A stretch of DNA of 64,000 bases from Megasphaera vaginalis (ex Bordigoni et al. 2020) (GTDB taxonomy: Bacteria; Bacillota; Negativicutes; Veillonellales; Megasphaeraceae), in the NCBI RefSeq assembly GCF_900240295.1, contig NZ_OEQB01000007.1, forward strand, positions 1 to 64,000, in the 5' to 3' direction. Made by a program: the position numbers and the translations under genes. A model generated the notes under the pieces. It was not told where the DNA came from. It worked only from the letters and a program-made list of their open reading frames with translations, and searched no databases. This document shows positions 15,076-21,710 of the stretch, in pieces (within the stretch, counting starts at the first letter, position 1; every line of letters begins with the position of its first letter).

Positions 15076-16155
15076 ATGTCATTCGAAGAAAAAATTCATT
15101 CTTTCTCGGCCCGTATTCCAAATTTACAAAACAACATCTCTACAGAAGAAGCCACAAAAACATCATTAGTTATGCCATTTTTTCAGCTCCTTGGTTATGA
15201 TGTATTTAATCCAGAAGAATTCATTCCTGAATTTACGGCAGATGTAGGTATTAAAAAAGGAGAAAAAGTAGACTATGCCATTTTGATTAATGATGAACCG
15301 GTTATATTAATCGAATGTAAAAATATAAATGAAGATTTGACAAAACATGGTTCCCAACTATTCCGATACTTTGGAACATCTGCTGCTAAGTTCGGTATTT
15401 TAACCAATGGAATAATTTATCGTTTTTACACCGATATAGAAGAGACTAATAAAATGGATAAAGCTCCATTCTTAGAAATTAACTTATTAGCTTTAAAAGA
15501 ATACCAAATTCAAGAACTTCAAAAATTTCAAAAAGAAAATTTTGATAAGAACCAAATATATGATACTGCCGCAGAATTAAAATACATGAGTCAAATCAGA
15601 CAAGTTATAAAAGATGAACTAGTAAAGCCTAGTGAGGAATTCGTTAGACTAATTTTGAACAGAGGAATATACGAAGGGATGAAAACTCAAGCAGTCGTCG
15701 AAAAATATCAACCATTGGTAAAGAGAGCTTTCAACCTTGTAATTTCCGAAATAATAAACGACCGTTTAAAAAGTGCTATTTCAAAAGAATCTGAGAGCTC
15801 CGCAGGGAATGACTCTACCGAACCACAAGGTCCGGAAACTCCACTAGAATCACTCCCAGAAAAGAAAATTATCACTACACCCGAAGAATTATCGAGTTTT
15901 TATGTAATAAAATCAATTTTGCGAACCAAAATCGATGCGTCCCGCATAACATATAAAGATACTGAAACATATTTTGCGGTAAACCTTGATAAAAAAACAA
16001 CAAGATGGATCTGCCGGATCTATATTAAGGATAAAGTAAAATTTATTATGATAAAGAATGGAGATAACGCCATTCGCTACGATATCGAATCTGTAGATGA
16101 TATATTTGATTTATCAACGCAATTAATTGCTAGACTCGACGAACTTGTAAAGTAA
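15076..16155 (+). CDS. Orphan HsdR N-terminal-type restriction nuclease
   Basis: 359 residues. The N-terminal domain has the PD-(D/E)xK layout of type I restriction HsdR_N: FTADVGIKKGEKVDYAI (Asp near residue 67), then VILIECK with the E-x-K pair near residues 76-81, followed by GSQLFRYFGTSAAKFGILTNG. A variable acidic linker (residues ~235-270) leads to a C-terminal domain (TPEELSSFYVIKSILR to DIFDLSTQL) that often accompanies such orphan nucleases. No HsdM or HsdS gene and no helicase domain are present. It sits beside phage immunity genes and is AT-rich. A role in defence or superinfection exclusion is inferred. AGGAGG precedes the ATG. Confidence 0.82.
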   Translation: MSFEEKIHSFSARIPNLQNNISTEEATKTSLVMPFFQLLGYDVFNPEEFIPEFTADVGIKKGEKVDYAILINDEPVILIECKNINEDLTKHGSQLFRYFGTSAAKFGILTNGIIYRFYTDIEETNKMDKAPFLEINLLALKEYQIQELQKFQKENFDKNQIYDTAAELKYMSQIRQVIKDELVKPSEEFVRLILNRGIYEGMKTQAVVEKYQPLVKRAFNLVISEIINDRLKSAISKESESSAGNDSTEPQGPETPLESLPEKKIITTPEELSSFYVIKSILRTKIDASRITYKDTETYFAVNLDKKTTRWICRIYIKDKVKFIMIKNGDNAIRYDIESVDDIFDLSTQLIARLDELVK

Positions 16156-16167
16156 TATATAGTACGT

Positions 16168-16289
16168 ACAAGATCCTGAACCAGATTGCATCGCTGAAGC
16201 CGAGCCACCTGGAAAACATCAATAAGGCGTTTGCCCTTGAATATGAACAGTATCCGGAATACTGGAAACCTCGGGACGAAAGCAAGTAG
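16168..16289 (+). pseudogene. C-terminal remnant of an older phage gene
   Basis: Directly after the cassette the composition returns to GC-rich phage sequence. An open frame ends at TAG 16287-16289 with KILNQIASLKPSHLENINK, then a segment ending EYWKPRDESK. It reads like a genuine protein C-terminus (helical, then a Pro/Trp-containing end) but has no start codon or ribosome site and fuses upstream into AT-rich sequence. I infer that the cassette replaced the 5' part of this gene. The original product is not recognised. Confidence 0.55.
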
Positions 16290-16315
16290 GAATCCTATGC
16301 AGGAGTGTGATGTAA

Positions 16316-16522
16316 ATGATTAGACGCATTGAATGTGTCGATGAATTGGATGCCCTGTCTTTAGAGGCATCTGTAAAGGACGTAGTTGAGCGTATGCAGC
16401 TGGATGACTGTACCGTTGATATCCAGTATGGCATCTCTTCGGAATGTGAAACCGATGAGGATGGCAATCTGCAGTCTACTGTGCATTATACTGCTATGGT
16501 TATTGGTCGGGATAGCCAATAA
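16316..16522 (+). CDS. Small acidic phage protein, function unknown
   Basis: 68 residues, acidic, with the pattern of a short alpha/beta domain (IRRIECVDELDALSLEASVKDVVERMQLDDCTVDIQYG followed by a strand ending TVHYTAMVIG). AGGAGTGTG lies nine bases before ATG 16316. Its base composition matches the older prophage rather than the AT-rich cassette. It lies between the remnant gene and the hairpins upstream of the integrase. No family is recognised, and it could be a phage accessory protein. Confidence 0.5.
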   Translation: MIRRIECVDELDALSLEASVKDVVERMQLDDCTVDIQYGISSECETDEDGNLQSTVHYTAMVIGRDSQ

Positions 16523-16532
16523 CCGCAGAAAT

Positions 16533-16572
16533 AAAAAAAGTCCCGTCTCATGTTACCAGCATGAGACGGGAC
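16533..16572 (-). terminator. Strong hairpin with a T-tract for minus-strand transcripts
   Basis: A perfect 13-bp stem, GTCCCGTCTCATG paired with CATGAGACGGGAC, with a 7-base loop (TTACCAG). Seven A precede it on the plus strand, so on the minus strand it is followed by seven T. Any minus-strand transcript entering from the integrase would stop here. Confidence 0.75.
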
Positions 16573-16579
16573 GTGCCGG

Positions 16580-16598
16580 TCGGTATTACCAGTACCGA
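16580..16598. repeat. Second hairpin with the identical loop TTACCAG
   Basis: TCGGTA, loop TTACCAG, TACCGA. The loop is the same seven bases as in the terminator hairpin eight bases upstream, although the stems differ. Confidence 0.6.
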
Positions 16599-16621
16599 TT
16601 CGGCGATTGTGTAGATATTTA

Positions 16622-16657
16622 GGGCTGATCTACAGTTTTATTGTACCACATCAGCCC
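16622..16657. repeat. Inverted repeat upstream of the integrase
   Basis: GGGCTGAT (16622-16629) and ATCAGCCC (16650-16657) are perfect 8-bp arms with 20 bases between them, 31 bases before the integrase start. It could bind a regulator or form an RNA stem in the int leader. Confidence 0.5.
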
Positions 16658-16688
16658 GCTATCCGCCATGATTAGGAGGCTGATTTAC

Positions 16689-17795
16689 ATGTTTTTACGA
16701 CAAATCAAAGATAGATGGTACTACACCATAAACGAGAAGGACGATATGGGACGGTACCATAAGCATGAACACTTCGGGGGATTCACCCGGGCCGAGGCTG
16801 CCAGGGCCTACCGTGTCGCCATGCGGGAGATAGACCGGACCGGGCGGTTCTTCGAGCCATCCAGTTTACTCTACCCGGATTTCTTGCAGGAGTGGATGGA
16901 AAAGGAAGTTCGCATCAATCTGAAGCCGAACACAGTCGATGCTTATGAAAACATCGTCGATAATCATCTGACTCCGGCTTTTGCCAAGGTCCGGCTGAAG
17001 GACATCACGACACCGATGCTGCAGGACTATATCACAGATTTGAGAAATAAATACGCCCGGGGTACATTGAAATCAATTGCAGCGGTCCTGCGGTCCTCTT
17101 TTCGCTGGTGTGTGGCCAATAGGCGGTACCTGACTATCAATCCAATGGATAACGTCAGAGTGCCCCGGTACACCCCGCAGTTTCAGACGATTAAGGTCTT
17201 CACGGCTGAACAGATTGAGCAGATTTTCGAGCGCTTCCCACGAGGAAATCAGTTGCACATGCCGTGCATGCTTTCATACTGCACAGGGATGCGGCTCGGG
17301 GAATGCCTGGCCCTACGGTGGTCAAATGTAGATCTAAAAGCGCACACGCTGGAAGTCGTTGGCAACAAGTACGACAAAACAGGAGATGCCCGTATTGAGT
17401 CGCCGAAGACCGCATCATCGCTGCGGGTTATCACCTTTGGCCGGAAACTAGCTGCCGAGCTGAGGGCACAGAGGCTCTGGCAGGAACGGGATCAGTTCGA
17501 GTATGGCTGGTACTATCGCCGATCCGACGCAGTATGCACGGAAGAGAATGGAAAACCGCTTACCAGTAACAAGACTCGGTACTTTAACCTCTGGTGTCGG
17601 GAACACTTCGGCGGGCTATCCTTTCACTCGTTTCGGCATACCCATGCCACAATGCTTATCGAGAATGGACTAGCCCTGGACTACGTTTCGAAGCGCCTCG
17701 GCCATGCCTCGGTCTATACGACGGCCAATATCTACGATAGCATCACCGATAAAAGGGAAAAGGAAGCCCTCTCCGTCATGGACAGCATCTTATAG
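16689..17795 (+). CDS. int: Phage integrase (tyrosine recombinase)
   Basis: 368 residues from ATG 16689, preceded by TTAGGAGG. The N-terminal part has an AP2-like arm-binding segment (FLRQIKDRWYYTINEKDDMGRYHKHEHFGGFTRAEAARAY), followed by a SAM-like core-binding domain (residues ~65-150). The catalytic domain shows Arg in TGMRLGECLALRW (near 201), HSFRHTHA (His/Arg near 310-313), GHASVYTTANIY with the second His, and the nucleophilic Tyr near 348. All catalytic residues are present. The gene lies at the right end of the prophage, next to the attachment region, and is transcribed opposite to the lytic operon. Confidence 0.95.
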   Translation: MFLRQIKDRWYYTINEKDDMGRYHKHEHFGGFTRAEAARAYRVAMREIDRTGRFFEPSSLLYPDFLQEWMEKEVRINLKPNTVDAYENIVDNHLTPAFAKVRLKDITTPMLQDYITDLRNKYARGTLKSIAAVLRSSFRWCVANRRYLTINPMDNVRVPRYTPQFQTIKVFTAEQIEQIFERFPRGNQLHMPCMLSYCTGMRLGECLALRWSNVDLKAHTLEVVGNKYDKTGDARIESPKTASSLRVITFGRKLAAELRAQRLWQERDQFEYGWYYRRSDAVCTEENGKPLTSNKTRYFNLWCREHFGGLSFHSFRHTHATMLIENGLALDYVSKRLGHASVYTTANIYDSITDKREKEALSVMDSIL

Positions 17796-17797
17796 AG

Positions 17798-17842
17798 CTC
17801 TTCCGCTATAAAAATTTTTCGGCGGAAGAAATAGCGGAAGAG
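17798..17842. repeat. Inverted repeat just after the integrase gene
   Basis: CTCTTCCGCTAT (17798-17809) and ATAGCGGAAGAG (17831-17842) are perfect 12-bp arms. The spacer carries a third GCGGAAGA. There is no clear T-tract, so it may be a recombinase or regulator site rather than a terminator. Confidence 0.6.
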
Positions 17843-17917
17843 TGCCGACGAAGTCAGTGTTTATGCGTGAATTTTGACCCCGTTATATTATCGGAACTAA
17901 TTGTGTATCTTTTTAAT

Positions 17918-18018
17918 TGCTTATTTATGTCTTTTAAATTTCGTCGATAAACATGCTATTTATTGCGGAACTATCCTATATTTTTCTTCATGTCTATTTA
18001 TGCTTATTTATGTCTTTT
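17918..18018. repeat. 18-bp direct repeat, candidate integrase arm sites
   Basis: TGCTTATTTATGTCTTTT occurs at 17918-17935 and again at 18001-18018, 83 bases apart. A degenerate copy (TGTCTATTTATG) touches the second. Direct repeats beside int are typical of arm-type binding sites. Confidence 0.55.
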
Positions 18019-18025
18019 GTTTTTT

Positions 18026-18058
18026 AAATATCGGCAAAATATCGGCAAAATATCGGCA
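18026..18058. repeat. Three tandem 11-bp iterons
   Basis: AAATATCGGCA is repeated three times without interruption and followed by AAAGC. One turn of the helix per repeat suggests cooperative protein binding on one DNA face. Confidence 0.75.
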
Positions 18059-18296
18059 AAAGCAAGATAATGTTTTACGGAAAAACGTCAGTACTGAGAT
18101 ATTTTAATCCGCTGTCGTTTAAAATAAGAACGATATTTTTCCTTTTTCACGGTCTTTCAGCAATTTCATAGCGGAGAATCGAAAATCAGCCGCTGGAAAA
18201 CGAAAGCGGCTGTATCCGTTGTTATTACGAGGGATTACCGGTAATGTTGGCGAATAGCCGATTGTGTTGCCGCTGCGGTGTTTTTTTGTTGTAATA

Positions 18297-18350
18297 AGCC
18301 GACGATAAAAAGCAAATTTTTCGCTTGCTTTTTTATCGTCGGCTTTTTTT
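18297..18350 (+). terminator. Rightward terminator with no assigned upstream gene
   Basis: AGCCGACGAT pairs with ATCGTCGGCT, extended by AAAAAGCAA/TTGCTTTTTT, and is followed by a run of T on the plus strand. The convergent LysE gene ends at 18378. What transcript it terminates is unclear. Confidence 0.75.
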
Positions 18351-18377
18351 GAAATCTTTCGAAATCGATCAGCTTTG

Positions 18378-18965
18378 TTACCGGTCCAGAAGCATGGTCA
18401 CGGCGCAATATACTAACGCTAAGGCCATAATCAGATTCGTCGCTTTTCTGTACGTTGAAAACAACTGTTCAAAGGCGGCGCCGAAGAATGACCAACAACA
18501 AGTACCGGCGAATCCGATAAACGACAAAAGAAAGATGAAAAAGGCAATATCCGCAAAGGCTCTGTAATGAGGGAAAACAAAGGATGACATGGCCGTAATA
18601 CCGTAAAGAATAACCTTTACGTTGATAAATTGCAGAATCATGCCTGTAAAGAAGCTCGTTGTCTGCATGAGGCTCTTTTTACCGTCACTCGGTTTATCTC
18701 GCCAGATGATCCAGGCAAGCCAAAGGATATATGCGGCGCCGACTGCCAACATGGCTGGTTCGACAGTGGGGATCAGATCGTAAAGCAAAGCGGAAAAAAT
18801 CGCGCAGCAGGACATGACCAGAATAAATCCCATAAAAATGCCGAGATTAAAGGGAAATGATTTTTTGAAGCCATACTTCCCCGCATTAGTCATGGACATG
18901 ATATTGTTCGGTCCCGGCGTGAACGCCGTAAGAAAAACATATGAAAAAAAGGCTGCAAAATTCAT
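18378..18965 (-). CDS. LysE/RhtB-family amino acid exporter
   Basis: 195 residues from ATG 18965, which follows GGAGGT; the frame extends upstream without a site. The N-terminus FLTAFTPGPNNIMSMTNAGKYG carries the LysE-family signature (TPGPNN), and about six hydrophobic segments follow. Such proteins export amino acids or related metabolites by proton antiport across the inner membrane. The substrate cannot be read from the sequence. A LysR regulator is encoded divergently 146 bp away and probably controls this gene, a common pairing. Confidence 0.88.
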   Translation of the reverse strand: MNFAAFFSYVFLTAFTPGPNNIMSMTNAGKYGFKKSFPFNLGIFMGFILVMSCCAIFSALLYDLIPTVEPAMLAVGAAYILWLAWIIWRDKPSDGKKSLMQTTSFFTGMILQFINVKVILYGITAMSSFVFPHYRAFADIAFFIFLLSFIGFAGTCCWSFFGAAFEQLFSTYRKATNLIMALALVYCAVTMLLDR

Positions 18966-19111
18966 GATAAATACCTCCTGTGACAATACTAATTATGTCT
19001 TGCAACTTCCCTCTTCATTTGGTATCTTATCATTAAAGGTAAGTTCATTCAAATTGAACATATCGAACATTGAATTCAATATTTTTGAATAGTAAAAAGA
19101 GGGATCAGCGA

Positions 19112-19996
19112 ATGGACTTGAAATACTTGCATACGTTCAAGACGGTTACTGAAGAAGGTAGTTTTATTCGTGCTGCAGAGCGGTTAAATTACACACAATC
19201 GACGATAACTTTTCAGATCAATCAGTTGGAAAAGGATCTTTCCATAAAGCTTTTTGAAAAAATCGGCAGAAAAATGGTTCTCACGAAAGCCGGCGAATCA
19301 TTGATTCCCTATGTGGATGATGTGCTGTTTTCTTTGGATAAGTTAAAAAATTTCGATGCAGATCTCAGTGGCTACAGCGGTGATTTGCACGTCGGCGTCG
19401 GCGAGACGCTGCTATGTTACAAGGTACCCCGGATTCTGCGAAAATTCCGTGAAGAAGCGCCGAAAGCACAGCTTTTTCTGCGATCGATGAACTGTTATGA
19501 CATTCGTGATGAATTGATGACGGGCGCTTTGGATATCGGAATTTTTTACGACTACGTCGGCGGTTTCGGTACCAGTCTGAAAACGCATGCCATTGATACA
19601 TACGGTTTGGCATTGCTTGCTTCGCCGGAGATGCGAGACCGATTTCCCGATTTCATTACGGCCGATCAGCAGATTCCCGTATCGTTTATCATTAATGAGC
19701 CAACTTGCGTGTTCCGACAGATATTCGAACAATATCTGCGGAAAAAATCGATCATGTTGGATCATACCATTGAAATGTGGAGCATTACGACGATTAAGAA
19801 CCTCGTGAAAAATAATGTCGGTATTACTTTTTTGCCCCGTTTCGCGGCGGCAGAGGAATTAAAAGCCGGCAGTCTCGTTGAGATACGAACGGAGCTTACG
19901 GATATGACGATAGCTGCTGTTTGCGGTTATCACAAGAACAAATGGGTCAGTCCGTTGATGGATCTGTTTATTTCCTCTTGTGCGACTATTCAATAA
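19112..19996 (+). CDS. LysR-family transcriptional regulator
   Basis: 294 residues from ATG 19112 (GAGGG upstream); an in-frame start at 19070 has no site. The N-terminal winged HTH is canonical: MDLKYLHTFKTVTEEGSFIRAAERLNYTQSTITFQINQLEKDL. A substrate-binding domain with periplasmic-binding-protein fold follows (from about residue 90). The intergenic region contains dyad elements such as ATTCAATATTTTTGAAT near the start, which could be LysR sites. It likely activates the divergent LysE-type exporter when its export substrate accumulates. The effector is unknown. Confidence 0.9.
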   Translation: MDLKYLHTFKTVTEEGSFIRAAERLNYTQSTITFQINQLEKDLSIKLFEKIGRKMVLTKAGESLIPYVDDVLFSLDKLKNFDADLSGYSGDLHVGVGETLLCYKVPRILRKFREEAPKAQLFLRSMNCYDIRDELMTGALDIGIFYDYVGGFGTSLKTHAIDTYGLALLASPEMRDRFPDFITADQQIPVSFIINEPTCVFRQIFEQYLRKKSIMLDHTIEMWSITTIKNLVKNNVGITFLPRFAAAEELKAGSLVEIRTELTDMTIAAVCGYHKNKWVSPLMDLFISSCATIQ

Positions 19997-20009
19997 GGTT
20001 ATCATAAAC

Positions 20010-20056
20010 AGCTGACACTCCGCAATCGCCTGGCAAGCGATTGCGGAGTGTCAGCT
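20010..20056. terminator. 20-bp perfect hairpin between convergent lysR and pdxT
   Basis: AGCTGACACTCCGCAATCGC pairs perfectly with its reverse complement at 20037-20056 across a 7-base loop (CTGGCAA). The pdxT stop codon (20053-20051) lies inside the right arm. There is no good T-tract on either strand, so it may block transcription poorly and instead stabilise the pdxT 3' end. Confidence 0.6.
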
Positions 20057-20701
20057 AAAAACGGTTTCGTTAGAGCGGTTATGTTTCCTTGGAACGTTTT
20101 TTTCTGAGAAAGAAAAGACGGTACCCTGCTCTTTTCCTGTTGACAGAGATTGCAAAAACAGCGCATGTATTCGCGTATCTTCACCTACTTCGGGATGAAA
20201 AGAAAGGGCAATCTGATTGCGGTAACGAACGGCGACGATCCGTTCATTTACAGTAGCCAGAATTTTGACAGCAGGATCCGCTTTTTCAATATACGGAGCA
20301 CGAATAAAGGTCATCCGAACGTTGCCGATACCTTGAAACGGAGCGGTTGCAATGAAGCTCCCCAGCTGCCGGCCGTAAGCATTACGCCTGACTTGGACCG
20401 GCAGGGTACAAAAATAACGTTGCCGGTCATTGCTCAGTGTACGCGCTAACAGAATCATGCCGGCGCAGGTGGCTAAAACCGGTAAGTCATCTCTGATCCA
20501 TTGCTGCAATGTAGCGAACATGCCCAGATCCCGGAGCAGCTTCCCTTGCACCGTACTTTCACCGCCTGGCAGGATGAGGCCGTCCGGTTTATCCGACAAG
20601 TCGTCTGGCCGCCGCAGTTCAACGGCAGTTGCGCCGAGCTTTTTTACCATGCGGACGTGTTCGGCAAACGCTCCCTGTACGGCTAGAACGCCGACTCTCA
20701 T
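20051..20701 (-). CDS. pdxT: PdxT, glutaminase subunit of pyridoxal 5'-phosphate synthase
   Basis: 216 residues. A class I glutamine amidotransferase that supplies ammonia to PdxS. The triad is visible: Cys79 in LATCAGM, His169 and Glu171 in SFHPEVGED, with the oxyanion loop GGEST at residues 47-51. ATG 20701 lies one base after the pdxS stop codon, and its ribosome site (GGGGGAAA) is inside pdxS, so translation is coupled. The protein has a basic C-terminal tail of about 30 residues beyond the usual end (LFLQSL), which overlaps the hairpin at its 3' end. The tail is probably dispensable. Confidence 0.95.
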   Translation of the reverse strand: MRVGVLAVQGAFAEHVRMVKKLGATAVELRRPDDLSDKPDGLILPGGESTVQGKLLRDLGMFATLQQWIRDDLPVLATCAGMILLARTLSNDRQRYFCTLPVQVRRNAYGRQLGSFIATAPFQGIGNVRMTFIRAPYIEKADPAVKILATVNERIVAVRYRNQIALSFHPEVGEDTRIHALFLQSLSTGKEQGTVFSFSEKNVPRKHNRSNETVFS

Positions 20702-20702
20702 C

Positions 20703-21596
20703 TTATTTCCCCCGTTCCGCCATGAGGACTTCGATTTCGTCTTTGTTGATACCGACCATGGCTTCCCCAAGGTTTTCGGAAAGAGCAGCCAGCCGTTTCG
20801 CGTCTTTATAGTTAGTTACCGCTTGGACGATTGCTGCGGCTCGCTTTGCAGGATCGCCGGACTTAAAGATGCCCGAGCCGACGAAGACGCCTTCGGCGCC
20901 AAGCTGCATCATCAGCGATGCATCGGCCGGTGTTGCAATGCCGCCGGCAGCAAAATTGACGACAGGGAGACGTTTGTTCTGGTGAACATAAACGATCAGA
21001 TCGTAAGATACGCCCAATGTCCTGGCCGCTTCAAAAAGTTCGTCTTCCCGTTTGGCGGCAAGAGCGGCGATTTCTTCATTGATCAGGCGCATGTGGCTGA
21101 CAGCCTGGACGACATCCCCCGTTCCCGGTTCTCCTTTGGTGCGTATCATTGACGCGCCTTCGGCAATACGGCGTAGGGCTTCCCCCAGGTTGCGGGCGCC
21201 GCAGACAAAGGGAACGGAAAACTGCGTTTTATCAATATGATAACTGTCGTCTGCCGGCGACAGGACTTCGCTTTCATCAATATAGTCGATTTCAATCGCT
21301 TCCAGAATCTGTGCTTCCGCAAAATGGCCGATGCGACATTTCGCCATGACTGGTATCGAAACGGCGTCCTGAATTCCCTTGATCATGGCAGGATCACTCA
21401 TTCGCGATACGCCGCCGGCGGCGCGAATGTCTGCCGGAATCCGTTCCAACGCCATAACGGCACAAGCGCCGGCTGCTTCCGCTATTTTCGCCTGTTCCGG
21501 CGTCGTTACATCCATGATCACGCCTCCTTTCAGCATTTGAGCCAGTTCCTTGTTCAATTCATAACGGTTGCTTCCTTTTGTCGTTTCCGTTGTCAT
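20703..21596 (-). CDS. pdxS: PdxS, synthase subunit of pyridoxal 5'-phosphate synthase
   Basis: 297 residues from ATG 21596 (CAAGGAGGT upstream). A TIM-barrel enzyme that makes pyridoxal 5'-phosphate from ribose 5-phosphate, glyceraldehyde 3-phosphate and ammonia. The conserved segments are [50 protein letters not shown] (catalytic Lys), and [17 protein letters not shown] with the phosphate loop and second Lys. It forms a two-gene operon with pdxT. A promoter (TTGAAT-N17-TATGAT) lies in the interval to the divergent pdxR. Confidence 0.97.
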   Translation of the reverse strand: MTTETTKGSNRYELNKELAQMLKGGVIMDVTTPEQAKIAEAAGACAVMALERIPADIRAAGGVSRMSDPAMIKGIQDAVSIPVMAKCRIGHFAEAQILEAIEIDYIDESEVLSPADDSYHIDKTQFSVPFVCGARNLGEALRRIAEGASMIRTKGEPGTGDVVQAVSHMRLINEEIAALAAKREDELFEAARTLGVSYDLIVYVHQNKRLPVVNFAAGGIATPADASLMMQLGAEGVFVGSGIFKSGDPAKRAAAIVQAVTNYKDAKRLAALSENLGEAMVGINKDEIEVLMAERGK

Positions 21597-21636
21597 GATA
21601 AATACCTCCTTGTTATTCTTTACAGGTAATAGTATA

Positions 21637-21665
21637 ATCATATTTGACCATTTTAAAATATTCAA
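21637..21665 (-). promoter_or_regulatory. pdxST promoter
   Basis: On the minus strand, TTGAAT (21665-21660) and TATGAT (21642-21637) are 17 bases apart. The short AT-rich interval to pdxR would hold the MocR/PdxR binding sites. Confidence 0.6.
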
Positions 21666-21710
21666 AACAGTTTTATATTACAAGGTCAGTTTGCGAGGAA
21701 ATCAGGTCAG

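Larger units (their letters stand above)
17843..18377. other. Gene-free stretch: candidate attachment arm and phage-host junction
   Basis: No gene is recognisable in these 535 bases. They contain an 18-bp direct repeat (17918 and 18001), three 11-bp iterons (18026-18058), a hairpin CAGCCGCT/AGCGGCTG (18187-18212) and a strong rightward terminator (18297-18350). The prophage-chromosome junction should lie within it, but the core cannot be defined because the other prophage end is outside the window. I see no tRNA fragment here. Confidence 0.55.

Noticed and set aside
18026-18058. Possible CRISPR array from the three tandem repeats
   Set aside because: Repeats are 11 bases long, directly adjacent with no spacers, and no cas gene is present.
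17843-18300. tRNA or tmRNA fragment at the prophage end
   Set aside because: No acceptor stem, T-loop consensus (GGTTCGAATCC-like) or CCA end could be found on either strand.
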